Part shown: positions 53,584 to 63,958 of the stretch, in pieces
How positions within the stretch are numbered: the first letter of the stretch is position 1
Layout: each line of letters begins with the position of its first letter
From: Acinetobacter apis
GTDB lineage: Bacteria; Pseudomonadota; Gammaproteobacteria; Pseudomonadales; Moraxellaceae
Reading direction: 5' to 3'
DNA: 64,000 bases
Assembly (NCBI RefSeq): GCF_900197575.1
Contig: NZ_FZLN01000001.1
Location: 1-64,000, forward strand
Notes under the pieces: generated by a model
What the model saw: the letters and a program-made list of their open reading frames with translations, nothing else
Told to the model about the DNA's origin: nothing
The model's database searches: none
Position numbers and translations under genes: made by a program

Positions 53584-56244
53584 ATGATCGCCATTGTGGG
53601 GAAAAATGCTGTTTTGCGGACAACATTCATAGCTTTAATGGGCATATTGATCAGTTCTTATAGTGCATTCGCTTTTGCACAGCCTAAAGCCGGCAGCAGC
53701 ATTACCAATATTGCAAGTGGCGATTTTTATGATGAGCAAGGCAATTTACAAGTTATTAATTCAAATGCAGTGGTACTCACAGTACAGCCAATTTATGCGC
53801 TGAGCTTACAAAGCAATCAACAAAATATTGGTACCATTGGGAGTAAAGTCAGCTTTCCCCATGTGTTAATGAATACAGGGAATATTGCAGATGACTATAA
53901 GCTGAGCTTAACGCAGCTTACAAATGATCAATTTAATTTAGAAAATATCGCTGTTTATATTGACCGTGATCAAAACGGCGAGCCTGATGACAATAATAAT
54001 TTACTCAGTGAGACAAGTAGCTTTCGCTTAGCAGCAGATGAATTTGCATCTTTAATTGTCGTTGGTGGGATCCCAACCAACTTGTCTGAAAATAATATTG
54101 CCAACTTTACCTTAACAGCAACAAGTCAACACAATACAAATATTGCCATGACCGTCAGTGATACGGTTAAAGTCGTTGATGATGCAGTGATTCAAGTGAC
54201 CAAAGCACAAAGTGTGAGCACAGGTAAAACAGGCACTGAAATCACCTATACATTTAATTATAACAACACAGGAACTGCAGCAGCTCGATTGGTACTTAGT
54301 GATACCTTAGCAACAGATTTGACTTATCAAGCGAGTAGTGGTCGTTGGAGTAATGGTTCAGGTGCATTGACTGATGCAGATGATACAGAAACAGGTGCCA
54401 ATACAGGATTAAAATATAAAGCAAGTAATGGAAAAATTGATTTTGAGCTTGAAAGTATTGCTCCCTTAACACAAGGTAGCATTAGCTTTAAAGTCCTTGT
54501 AAATGCCAATGCAGCACAAAAAATATCAAATACGCTGAGTTATCAACAATATAATACAGCCAATACTGTGACTAAAAATACACTCACTAATACAGTAATT
54601 TTTAATGTAGAACAAACTTTAGGTGTTGTACTTAATTCAAATGCAAGTAGTGCAAATGATGATGGTGAACCCAATACAGGTTCAAGTAATTTACAAAGTT
54701 TAAATAATACCTTTGGTGGTGTGGCCAAAGAAATTCAATTTGATAATTATATTTGGAACACAGGACAAGCCACAGACACTTATAATTTAACGTTTTTACA
54801 AAGCAATGTGCCAAGTTGTGCTGTCGTCCGTTTATATCATGCAGATGGGCGAACATTACTGACAGATACCAATGGTGATGGCATGTTGGATACGGGCGGC
54901 TTAGCTTCAGGTGCTGTTAAAAGAATTAAATTAGGCCTGTATTTTCCATCAAATTGCACATCAAGCAATGTTATGGATATTGATCTCACAGCAAGCTCTA
55001 TTACGGATACAAGCATTAAAAACAGCACACGTGACCGATTAATCAATACTGTGGCAGTGGGTGAGAGTGATTTATACAACAGCAACAACTCAGGTGCTGG
55101 TGTAGGTAATGTGGCAGGCGCTAGTGGTCAAGCGTTGCTTATTAAAACAGCAGCGAAAGGATCACAAGCTATTTTCCCTTTGGTTATTAAAAATAATAGT
55201 TCAACGGCAAATAATTATAATGTATATGCCTCAAGTGAAAGCATTGATGTAAATAGTATTAGTACAACACTTCCTGCAGATTGGACGGTTAAATTTTATC
55301 ATGCAGATGCGGCATGCCAATCTTTACAAGGTGAAATGACCAATACAGGCAGTTTGGCTGCAGGCGCCACAAAGTCATATTGTGCTGTGGTGACAATCCC
55401 TGAAAGTACGACATTGGCCAATTTACCACTTTGGTTTGCTGCAAAATCTCCGATGAATGCTCAAGCAGACAGTATTAAAGATCAGGTAGATATTGCGGTA
55501 CGCCAATTAACTCTTGCAAATGATCAGCAAGGGCGAGTAAATATTGCTGGCACAGTGGTATATCTACATACATTAAAAAATATGGGCACTGTCATTGAGG
55601 GCGATGCCGCAGGGAAAGTGAGCTTAAAAGTTACACCGCAAAATGTAAATGATGGATTTACTTATGCATTATATTTTGATGCAAATCACAATGGGGTTTT
55701 AGATGAAAATGACCCGCTTGCAACAGATTTATTTGTGACAGGTGGGCTAAACCCTAAACAGTCTGTGCAATTGTTATTAAAAGTTCAATCATCATCTAGC
55801 GCAACTAACGGCATGTCTAGCACTGCCAATATTGTGGTGTCAGCAAAAAACACTGTGCAAGGCTTAACTCTTGCCACTGTACAAAATACAGATTTGACCA
55901 CAGTAGACCCTACACAACTTCGCTTAACCAAAGAACAAAGCAAAGACGAAACTTGCGTCTTGAGCAATGTTGCAACTGCAACTTATAGCAGCACTGCAAT
56001 GATGATTAAACCCAATCAATGCGTGACTTATCGTTTAACCATTAAAAATGAAGGTTCTACACAAGCTGCGAATGTGGTGATTAATGATGTTGTTCCTGCG
56101 TACAGTATTTTAAGAAGTAACTTAAATCCGTCTGTGAGTAAAGGGACTGTGGCAGTGAGCGGCCGGCAAATTTCAGGAAATATTGGCGCACTTGCAGCAC
56201 AAGAACAAGCCATATTGTACTTTTCTATACAAGTTACACCTTAA
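53584..56244 (+). CDS. large secreted DUF11-type repeat protein 1
   Basis: The 886-aa protein has a signal peptide (residues 1-37 or so, ending SAFAFAQ) and several DUF11-like beta-sandwich domains with text such as YTFNYNNTGTAAARLVLSDTL and YRLTIKNEGS. Calcium-type loops DRDQNGEPDD, DTNGDGMLD and DANHNGVLDENDP occur near residues 126, 428 and 699. It has no anchor, barrel or sorting signal. I prefer ATG 53584 (AAGGG 7 bases upstream) to ATG 53554. The next gene follows after 18 bases and is a colinear paralogue. Role unknown; likely cell surface or extracellular. Confidence 0.8.
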   Translation: MIAIVGKNAVLRTTFIALMGILISSYSAFAFAQPKAGSSITNIASGDFYDEQGNLQVINSNAVVLTVQPIYALSLQSNQQNIGTIGSKVSFPHVLMNTGNIADDYKLSLTQLTNDQFNLENIAVYIDRDQNGEPDDNNNLLSETSSFRLAADEFASLIVVGGIPTNLSENNIANFTLTATSQHNTNIAMTVSDTVKVVDDAVIQVTKAQSVSTGKTGTEITYTFNYNNTGTAAARLVLSDTLATDLTYQASSGRWSNGSGALTDADDTETGANTGLKYKASNGKIDFELESIAPLTQGSISFKVLVNANAAQKISNTLSYQQYNTANTVTKNTLTNTVIFNVEQTLGVVLNSNASSANDDGEPNTGSSNLQSLNNTFGGVAKEIQFDNYIWNTGQATDTYNLTFLQSNVPSCAVVRLYHADGRTLLTDTNGDGMLDTGGLASGAVKRIKLGLYFPSNCTSSNVMDIDLTASSITDTSIKNSTRDRLINTVAVGESDLYNSNNSGAGVGNVAGASGQALLIKTAAKGSQAIFPLVIKNNSSTANNYNVYASSESIDVNSISTTLPADWTVKFYHADAACQSLQGEMTNTGSLAAGATKSYCAVVTIPESTTLANLPLWFAAKSPMNAQADSIKDQVDIAVRQLTLANDQQGRVNIAGTVVYLHTLKNMGTVIEGDAAGKVSLKVTPQNVNDGFTYALYFDANHNGVLDENDPLATDLFVTGGLNPKQSVQLLLKVQSSSSATNGMSSTANIVVSAKNTVQGLTLATVQNTDLTTVDPTQLRLTKEQSKDETCVLSNVATATYSSTAMMIKPNQCVTYRLTIKNEGSTQAANVVINDVVPAYSILRSNLNPSVSKGTVAVSGRQISGNIGALAAQEQAILYFSIQVTP

Positions 56245-56262
56245 TTGGGGCAGAGCATAAAC

Positions 56263-58947
56263 ATGAAAATGATGAGTGTATTAAAACAGTTGCGTGCCCT
56301 AATAAGAATACTAATGGCCGCTTTTGCGATGCTAGTCATTCTGCAACAGGTTACTTTGGCTGCATCAACACAGCAAGTAATTAGTAATATGGCTATTGGT
56401 GAATATAGCGAAGAGGGGTCAAGCGTTGTTCAAGTTAGTCGATCTAACTTAGTTCAAACCACAATTTTACCGGTATATTCAGTCAATTTAACAGCCAATC
56501 AAACCAAGACAGTGGTTGCAGGTCAAAAGGTATACTTTAACCATACCTTAACCAATACGGGTAACGATGTAGATCAATATACCTTTGCCTTAACAAATAA
56601 TACAGGTGACAGTTATGATCTTAGCAATTTGGCAGTATTTTTAGATAAAGATAATGATGGTGTGCCTGATGGCGCAGCGATTACGTCATACCCTCTAAGC
56701 GCTGGCGAATCAGTCGGTTTGATTGTGTCGGTGACTGTACCTGGTACAGCAACATTAAATCAAACTGGTCTAGTGAGCTTAAATATCACGTCATCAAATA
56801 GTGCATCAGGCACCAAATTGAATGTGGATACCACGACTGTCACCAATCAATCTGCATTGGTGGTACGCAAAAAATTCTCACAAACGACTGCTGCAAATGG
56901 TGATGTATTGACAGTTCGTGTGGACTATCAAAACATAAGTAGTATTGCCACAGGTGTTGTCACCCTAACCGATACTTTGGATTCAAGTTTAGTGTATCAG
57001 TCTAATAGTGGTGAGAATTGGAATGGTGTTACTGTTAATCCGAGTGAAGGCAGTAATGACCCAACAGGTATTAACTACAGCGTGGCATCTAATGTAGTGA
57101 CTGCAACTTTAAGCAGTGTTGCTGCCAATAGCAGTGGTTATATTGAATTTAAAGTTAAAGTGAATAAGTCTATAGCAGGTGCTGTCAATAACACTGTTAA
57201 TGCTCAGTATGATCATGATAATAATACATCCACTGTCAATATTTCTGATCTGAGTAATTTAGCCGTTGTTAATATCGCACCAATTTATGCGGTTAAAATC
57301 AATGGTAGTGCGACAGATGTAAGCAACAGTACAATAGTGGTGGCAACTCAAGCTGTGCAAGGTGGTGAGCTGACTTTTAATAACTATGTTTGGAATACAG
57401 GCAATACAACTGACCGTTTTAACCTTACATTGACTGCAAATACATTTCCAACAGGAAGTCAGATTGAGTTTTATCGTGCAGATGGTGTGACCCCTTTATT
57501 AGACAGCAATGCCGATGGTATTCCTGATACAGGATTTATTTCTGCAAATACGCCGTTTCCAATTGTAGTGAAAGTCCGCTTACCAAGTAATTATGCGGTG
57601 ACAACAGAAACAACATTTGAAGTTTCGCCTCAAGCACAGTCAATTGCTGATGTGTCTAAAAAAAGTATCATTAAAGATCAGGGGAGTTTACGTGCAACAA
57701 CCACAGCACGACTCGTTGATATCGCCAATAGTCCTGAAAATAACGGTGTTGGCAATGGTAACGTTGATAATGCAGGTGCAGCATGGAAAACTTTAACCAC
57801 AACCACCACGGTAAGTGCCGTGGCAGGCGGGCAAGTGGTTTTTCCTTTAAGCGTGACACATACAGGGATAGCCACAGAATATTTGCTCAGTGCAAATGCG
57901 GCCACTGACTTTACTCGTTTAACATTGCCAAATGGCGTCAATAATGTACGTTTTTACACTGCACAAAATGCAAAAGATTGTAGTGTTTTAGGGACTGAGA
58001 TCGGAAAAACTCGCTACTTAAATGATGGTGAAAGTCAGTTGGTTTGTGCGGTTGTTGCAGTCAGTGCTCAAACCACTACAACCACCACACCAATTTACTT
58101 TAGAGCTTTTTCTAGCAGTTTAGTCAGTACAAATAACAGCAGTAATCCAAGCCAAGATTTAATTAAAAATGCGATTACCATTCAAAGTATGAATGCAGTA
58201 GCGCAAGTAGAATTGATGCCAAGTGCACGTGGTCAGGTGGCACCTTTAGGTACAGTGGTATACCGTCATATTCTTAAAAATAACACTGACCGTGAGTTTG
58301 CAGGCAACTATAGTTTTCTGATAACCAATGACCAAAATGCATTTCAGAGCACGCTATTTTATGATGTGAATGCAAATGGAGTATTTGATTCAGGTGATTT
58401 TAATATACGTTATTTAACTGATTTGCCCAACGGTAAACTTGCAGCTTATGAGCAGGTTAATCTATTACTACAAGTCAAAAACTTAGCAGCAAATAATTTA
58501 ACACAAGCCAATAATACTCAAGTGAATCTCATCAATGTAAGCACAGGGCAAGTGGTTGCATCGATTATAGATGTCACGTCAGTTAATCAAACACAGCTCA
58601 AACTCACTAAATTGCAAGCGCGGGACTTCAATTGTGATGGCACAGCAGATGAAGCATATAGCGCAAATGCAATGACCATTGGACAGCAAGATAATGGGCA
58701 AGGGCAGTGCGTATTCTATAAAGTGACGCTCACCAATAGTAGTGCTACAAGTTTAGAAAAGGCATTTAACTTTAGAGATATGACTCCTGCATATACGGTG
58801 TTGTTTCAAGCACCTACTTGTACAGCATGTAGTGCTACGACAGCACCAAATGTTGGTGCACCAGGCACGTTATCAGGCACGTTGAGTCGTGTTGCAGCCA
58901 ATCAAAGTTATGATTTTATTTTTGGGGTGCGCTATGTTGGGAAATAA
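56263..58947 (+). CDS. large secreted DUF11-type repeat protein 2
   Basis: The 894-aa protein has a signal peptide ending about LAAST and is colinear with the preceding paralogue. Acidic loops DKDNDGVPDG, DSNADGIPD and DVNANGVFDSGD lie at about residues 127, 413 and 701, and DUF11-type segments (VDYQNISSIATGVVTLTDTL) are present. The C-terminal module has a cysteine pair and LTK text. Start ATG 56263 follows GGGGCAG; ATG 56269 is an alternative. The two genes look like a duplication and are probably co-transcribed. Confidence 0.8.
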   Translation: MKMMSVLKQLRALIRILMAAFAMLVILQQVTLAASTQQVISNMAIGEYSEEGSSVVQVSRSNLVQTTILPVYSVNLTANQTKTVVAGQKVYFNHTLTNTGNDVDQYTFALTNNTGDSYDLSNLAVFLDKDNDGVPDGAAITSYPLSAGESVGLIVSVTVPGTATLNQTGLVSLNITSSNSASGTKLNVDTTTVTNQSALVVRKKFSQTTAANGDVLTVRVDYQNISSIATGVVTLTDTLDSSLVYQSNSGENWNGVTVNPSEGSNDPTGINYSVASNVVTATLSSVAANSSGYIEFKVKVNKSIAGAVNNTVNAQYDHDNNTSTVNISDLSNLAVVNIAPIYAVKINGSATDVSNSTIVVATQAVQGGELTFNNYVWNTGNTTDRFNLTLTANTFPTGSQIEFYRADGVTPLLDSNADGIPDTGFISANTPFPIVVKVRLPSNYAVTTETTFEVSPQAQSIADVSKKSIIKDQGSLRATTTARLVDIANSPENNGVGNGNVDNAGAAWKTLTTTTTVSAVAGGQVVFPLSVTHTGIATEYLLSANAATDFTRLTLPNGVNNVRFYTAQNAKDCSVLGTEIGKTRYLNDGESQLVCAVVAVSAQTTTTTTPIYFRAFSSSLVSTNNSSNPSQDLIKNAITIQSMNAVAQVELMPSARGQVAPLGTVVYRHILKNNTDREFAGNYSFLITNDQNAFQSTLFYDVNANGVFDSGDFNIRYLTDLPNGKLAAYEQVNLLLQVKNLAANNLTQANNTQVNLINVSTGQVVASIIDVTSVNQTQLKLTKLQARDFNCDGTADEAYSANAMTIGQQDNGQGQCVFYKVTLTNSSATSLEKAFNFRDMTPAYTVLFQAPTCTACSATTAPNVGAPGTLSGTLSRVAANQSYDFIFGVRYVGK

Positions 58948-59002
58948 TAAGTTCACCACAGCAGTTGGCCTCATTTTCAATTTTCATCGAGTATTTTGGA
59001 TC

Positions 59003-62000
59003 ATGAATCGTATTATTTCTTGGGTTGTGGTGGTTTTAAGTGTTGTAATCTTGACACAAAATAGCTTTGCAGCACCGCCAACACTTGAAATATTTTCCAA
59101 TTCTGGTTCTGGGCAAGGGCCGACCAATGCATCTGGAACACAGACTTTTTTACTCAACCGAAATAACCCTTCAGATAATACAACAGAAGCCTATACACCG
59201 ACGACATCGGTCAGTTATAACATCACAAATTCTGTCTACAACACTGCGATATATTCAGGTCAAGGTAATACAGCAAATAAGCCTGAACTAATGTTTGGTG
59301 GAACCACAAGTGGCAATACCGTGGTTGCTGCAAATATTCTTCAACGGTTAAATGCAATTGGTAGTGCAGAAAGCACCATGTTTGCAGCGTCATTACAAAA
59401 TGCCACTGCCAATTGTAGCAGTGGCACAGATGGTGCTGCTTGTCTAAGTACCAATGGCGGTATTGATGCTGCTGTTAACCAAGGCGTAAATTTTTTAGCT
59501 TTGGCTAAATCGTTGGTCAATGTCAGTGGTGCAAGTACATCGCGTGTTAAAATTGGAACTGTACAAATTTCATTTAACCGTCCAGTGACAAATCCAATAT
59601 TACAAGCCAGTGGTTTAGGTGGAACAGCTGGGACAGGTTTAGGTTTAAGTGCTGAATTTACTCTGACAGCAAGTAATACAAATGTGACCATGCAGCGTAT
59701 TGCAGGAAATCGAAATTTTGCAGTCAATGGTATGAATATTGTGAATACTGCATCCACCATTAATGCATCGAGTGCCAGTGGTGGTGCAAGTGGTACAGTT
59801 TATTTAAAAGGGAAAGGTATTACCTCATTAACTTTCGACATTTATATGCGAGGGGATGGTGGGAGTAATGCAAATTATACAACCACTAGCGCGGATGCCT
59901 TTTTCTTTGGCATTTCAAGTATTGATGCCGACAGTGATCTTTCTATTGTGAAAAGCCAACGTGTTGGAAGTAATGGAAATTTTGTTACTACACAGCTGAA
60001 TGATGTACCATTAAATTCCGTGCTGCAATATCAATTATTGATAACCAATAACAAGCCACTAAATGCAACTGTGGGCGGCTCTGTTTATTTAGCGCCGTTT
60101 GCAGATACTCTGCCATCAAGTTTAAAAGATGTCACTCTTGTAGGTACTGCGACCACCACAGGGACAGGTACAACATGTTCACCCACGCTATCTGGCAATG
60201 TTCTGCAAGGTACATTTACAGGAGCAGCTGATGCAACTTGTGTTATTACAATACAAGCAACAGCTGCGACTGCAGGTAACATTACAAATACAGCCAGTGT
60301 TGAATCCTCATCCACAGACTTGGTGACTAGTAATGACAGTAGCTCAGTGACTGCTGTTGTTCTCTATCCAACGATTACTGGCGATGCCACTGTTTTAGAA
60401 GCACGATTTAATATCACACCGAATGTGCCTGTTATTGAGCGTGGTCGGATCGGGACACAATTAATTGATATTAAAAATGAAGGACCAAATGCAGCAACCA
60501 ATACAATTGCAACTTATATTGCAGCACCAGCCACAGGGGTAACTGTGGCATCTGTTGGGGTGGTAGGTGGTGCTGCATGTACTCAAAGTGGTAGCAATTG
60601 GACATGTCCTTTGGGCAGCCTTGCAAATGGTGCAACCAAACAGTTGTCTGTGAGTTATAGCACAGCATCAACATCGACGTTAGGTCTTGCTCAACAAGCG
60701 AGTATTCGGGTATCGAGTGATGAGTTTAACCCAGGCAGTGGTGTGGGAGAAACACTGTATAAAGTATGGGGAACCAATCAGCAAAATGAAATCAGTAAAA
60801 ACGGTGCATTTTGGGTGGGCTATGAAGGTACAGGCGGCACAGCAAGTGTGGGGTCGTACACAGATGAAGGCAGTACAATCACCAATGCATGGCCAATTAC
60901 TCAAGCCAGTCCAACAGGTGGATATTTAGTCACAAGCGGTAATGCTGTCAATGACTCAGTGTATGCTGCATCAAGTACAACAGCACCTGCAATGATTCAG
61001 CGTGTGATCACCAATATGAGTTCGGATGCCAATGCATCGGTACAACTGAATTACATCAATGCACAAAGCAATGGCGATATTATTGGTGATAACCGCCGAG
61101 CATGGGAATATACAACAGGCGTCTATGTGGGGAGTGCACAAACTGCAAAAGTGTGTATGGGAAGTGCTCAAACACGTTTAGATGACAGTGGATACATTTT
61201 AGTCGATGGCGTGGAAGTTGGTCGGATCGATAGCTATTATAATAATAGTGGTAATACACTGTTAGCGACGTTGACCTTACAGCCAGGTTATCATCGAATT
61301 ACATATCGTATCGCAAACCGAAATACATATAATAATAATAGCGAGCGCTCAGCAGGGGGGTATGGTGCCATTGGCTTATCATTAAGTGGTGACTGTTCAA
61401 CTGCAAAATACGATGAAGCAACAGTGGTTGGTATTCCTGTAAATATTCAAATTATTGATGGTGCAAAAATCAAAATTGCCAAAACTTCAATTAATGGCGT
61501 CGGTACGTTTAGTTATAACAATCTGAATAATTTAGTCAACAACAGTACAGATGTCACTACTGAAACGGTGACTACTGTAACAGCAGGAACCACTGTTATT
61601 TCTGCACAACAATTGTGGGCAAAAGCATTAAGCAAAGATGTCACCATTACCGAAACCATGCTTGATGGATATGTATTATCTGGTGTGAGTTGTACAGATG
61701 CCAATAGTACAACCACTGGTAATACAGGGACATTTTGGACGCTCACCAATCAAGTTTTGACCATTCCTGCAGAACGTATTAAAGAAGGTGCAAATATAAC
61801 CTGTACTTTTACCAACACTAAATTAATTTATATTGATATTACAGGGCGTGTGTTTGCAGATAACAGTGGTACAACGCTTGATGCCAGCAAAGCCTATAAT
61901 GCAGTTCAAGATACAGGTGAAGTTGGTATTGCCAATAGCACGATTGTATTAAATAACTGTAGTACAACGCAGTTGGCATCTACAATCACACGTGCCAATG

Positions 62001-62941
62001 GTGATTATGTATTCTCGATTGAGCAAAACCAATTGCCTGCATCATTTTGTATTGTGCAGCAAAATCTACCTGATTATACCTCGGTCAGTGGTACCACAGG
62101 TTATACACGTTCAACTGATACCATTACACTGACCAAAACCAGTGCAACCAGTTATATTGCAAATAACTTTGGTGATGTAAATCTGAGTGTTGTATTAAAT
62201 GAAGATGGTCAGCATACAGCAGTTGCAGGCGATGTAACGGATTATCCACATCGTTTAATCACCCAAACACCTGTTCAATTGACTCAAATGATGCAAACAC
62301 AAACACAGCAACCAAGTGGCAGTAGTGATCAGCCATGGCAAGCGTTGGTATACCGAGATAGCAATTGTAATGGGCAAGTGGATGCAGGAGAGGGCGTATT
62401 TAATCCAACAGCGACAAATAGTATTTCGCTGTTGCCAAATACAGCGCTATGTTTAGTACAGCGTGTGTTTGTACCTAAAAATGTGGCTGCAGGTGCAAAA
62501 CATATTGGCGAGTTACAAGCGAGTTATCAATTTGCATTGAGTAATCCATCTCAAACCATTTCAGGGCAAACATTAAAACGCCAAGATGTCACATTAATTG
62601 GCAGTGCAGGTTTAACTTTAACTAAAAAAGTGCGTGCTGTTGCAAGCTGTCCATCAACATCATCAGATACCAATGTTTTTGCAATAAGTAATCAAGCCGC
62701 TAAAAAAGACAATTTAGAGTATGAAATCACTTATAAAAACAACAGCAGCAAGAAACTGCAAAATGTCAAAGTTAAAGATACATTGCCAACGGGAACAACG
62801 TTTGGAAGTATGAGTTGCAGCATTACACCTAGTGGAAATACCTGTGCAACCAGTCGTACTGATGGAGCACTGACGTGGAATTTAACTGGACTATTAAGCC
62901 CTACTGCATCTGGCACGCTACGGTTTTGTGTTGCGCAGTAG
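59003..62941 (+). CDS. large secreted mosaic adhesin-like protein
   Basis: The 1312-aa protein has a signal peptide ending NSFAAPPT. The N-terminal part to about 320 is Gly/Asn/Ser/Thr-rich and lectin-like. DUF11-like domains lie at about 330-470 and 480-590, and a beta-rich part lies at 590-830. A SpaA/Cna-B-like domain spans about 840-960 (TITETMLDGYVLSGVSC) and an SdrD-B-like domain 960-1080 (ITGRVFADNSGT). A final module has an EF-like loop and a DUF11 end. Start ATG 59003 is chosen for the signal peptide; ATG 58934, overlapping the upstream gene, is possible. Confidence 0.78.
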   Translation: MNRIISWVVVVLSVVILTQNSFAAPPTLEIFSNSGSGQGPTNASGTQTFLLNRNNPSDNTTEAYTPTTSVSYNITNSVYNTAIYSGQGNTANKPELMFGGTTSGNTVVAANILQRLNAIGSAESTMFAASLQNATANCSSGTDGAACLSTNGGIDAAVNQGVNFLALAKSLVNVSGASTSRVKIGTVQISFNRPVTNPILQASGLGGTAGTGLGLSAEFTLTASNTNVTMQRIAGNRNFAVNGMNIVNTASTINASSASGGASGTVYLKGKGITSLTFDIYMRGDGGSNANYTTTSADAFFFGISSIDADSDLSIVKSQRVGSNGNFVTTQLNDVPLNSVLQYQLLITNNKPLNATVGGSVYLAPFADTLPSSLKDVTLVGTATTTGTGTTCSPTLSGNVLQGTFTGAADATCVITIQATAATAGNITNTASVESSSTDLVTSNDSSSVTAVVLYPTITGDATVLEARFNITPNVPVIERGRIGTQLIDIKNEGPNAATNTIATYIAAPATGVTVASVGVVGGAACTQSGSNWTCPLGSLANGATKQLSVSYSTASTSTLGLAQQASIRVSSDEFNPGSGVGETLYKVWGTNQQNEISKNGAFWVGYEGTGGTASVGSYTDEGSTITNAWPITQASPTGGYLVTSGNAVNDSVYAASSTTAPAMIQRVITNMSSDANASVQLNYINAQSNGDIIGDNRRAWEYTTGVYVGSAQTAKVCMGSAQTRLDDSGYILVDGVEVGRIDSYYNNSGNTLLATLTLQPGYHRITYRIANRNTYNNNSERSAGGYGAIGLSLSGDCSTAKYDEATVVGIPVNIQIIDGAKIKIAKTSINGVGTFSYNNLNNLVNNSTDVTTETVTTVTAGTTVISAQQLWAKALSKDVTITETMLDGYVLSGVSCTDANSTTTGNTGTFWTLTNQVLTIPAERIKEGANITCTFTNTKLIYIDITGRVFADNSGTTLDASKAYNAVQDTGEVGIANSTIVLNNCSTTQLASTITRANGDYVFSIEQNQLPASFCIVQQNLPDYTSVSGTTGYTRSTDTITLTKTSATSYIANNFGDVNLSVVLNEDGQHTAVAGDVTDYPHRLITQTPVQLTQMMQTQTQQPSGSSDQPWQALVYRDSNCNGQVDAGEGVFNPTATNSISLLPNTALCLVQRVFVPKNVAAGAKHIGELQASYQFALSNPSQTISGQTLKRQDVTLIGSAGLTLTKKVRAVASCPSTSSDTNVFAISNQAAKKDNLEYEITYKNNSSKKLQNVKVKDTLPTGTTFGSMSCSITPSGNTCATSRTDGALTWNLTGLLSPTASGTLRFCVAQ

Positions 62942-63460
62942 AGGTGCTTGACTAGGTGGTATGAATACTTAATTTGGTGATCTTGATTGTATATCACGCT
63001 AAGAATTGATCTAAATATATACGTTTCTTGTGCAATATTTAATCTCAATTCAATTATTTTTAAACTCAAGTGTTTAAAATTTAATCTATTAGACTAAAGT
63101 TTGTACGATAATGACTTAAAATATAATAAATACTTTGAAAGTAGAATTTAATTCTACATAATTTAACCTTTGGTGAATAATCATTTTGAGTTGAATGCAA
63201 AGTTATTCTTATTAAAGTGTTTTTTTAAATTATTTTTAAGATTAATTTAATGTTATTTTAAGGTTTATTAAACAAATGGTTTAAAAGCTTTAATTTTAGT
63301 TATTTAAAAATAGCTTATTGCAATATATTTTTGTAAAAATACACAAAATTTTCACAAAAATATATAAAATAGTGTGCGTTATGTATACAATGTGTATATT
63401 ATTTGAGTGATGTGTTAGAGCATATCAAAGTGCTTTTTTGGGGAATTGGGGGCAGTAAAC
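62942..63460. other. AT-rich intergenic region before the small secreted gene
   Basis: The 519 bases are strongly AT-rich, with runs such as ATTTTTGTAAAAATAC and a GTGTAT/GTATAC-rich patch at about 63370-63400 that could be the promoter. No coding frame. The small gene may thus have its own transcription unit. Confidence 0.45.
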
Positions 63461-63958
63461 ATGCATTTAAAAAAACATTTGATGCAAGGGGTGTTAGGGA
63501 TTGCAGGTCTAGTTTTTGCAATGACGGTTGCTGCTGAAGCAAAAGTCACCAAAGATCCTGTTTCAGTTGAGCTCAAAACATATCTGATTAACGTTGGTGC
63601 TGATGGGAATCAAACCACAAAGCTTGTGACGAACGTTAAACCGAATGATGTGGTTGAGTATCGTGCAACATATACCAATAACACATTAGGTGAAATTAAA
63701 AACTTAGTCGCCACCTTACCTATTCCTGTCGAAACACAATTTTTGGGTAAATCGAAGCCCGACAATGTAAAAGCAAGCATAGATGGTGTGAATTTTGCCC
63801 CAATGCCTTTAAAACGTAAAGAAGGTGGTCAATGGGTGGATGTCGCACTGAAAGATTATCGTGCTTTACGCTGGACCATTGCTGCTCTACCAATGGGGAA
63901 ATCTGTCACTGTTTCAGCTCAAACTCGAGTAAACAGTGAAAAAAATGCAACTAAATAG
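63461..63958 (+). CDS. small secreted protein of the DUF11 cluster
   Basis: The 165-aa protein has a signal peptide (VLGIAGLVFAMTVAAEA) and one DUF11-like beta sandwich (VKPNDVVEYRATYTNNTLGEIKNLVATLPIP). Its ATG 63461 is preceded by AATTGGGGGCAGTAAAC, nearly the same leader as that of the 56263 gene. It could be a periplasmic or surface partner of the larger proteins. The upstream in-frame TTG 63446 is less likely. The gene ends just before the window's end. Confidence 0.75.
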   Translation: MHLKKHLMQGVLGIAGLVFAMTVAAEAKVTKDPVSVELKTYLINVGADGNQTTKLVTNVKPNDVVEYRATYTNNTLGEIKNLVATLPIPVETQFLGKSKPDNVKASIDGVNFAPMPLKRKEGGQWVDVALKDYRALRWTIAALPMGKSVTVSAQTRVNSEKNATK

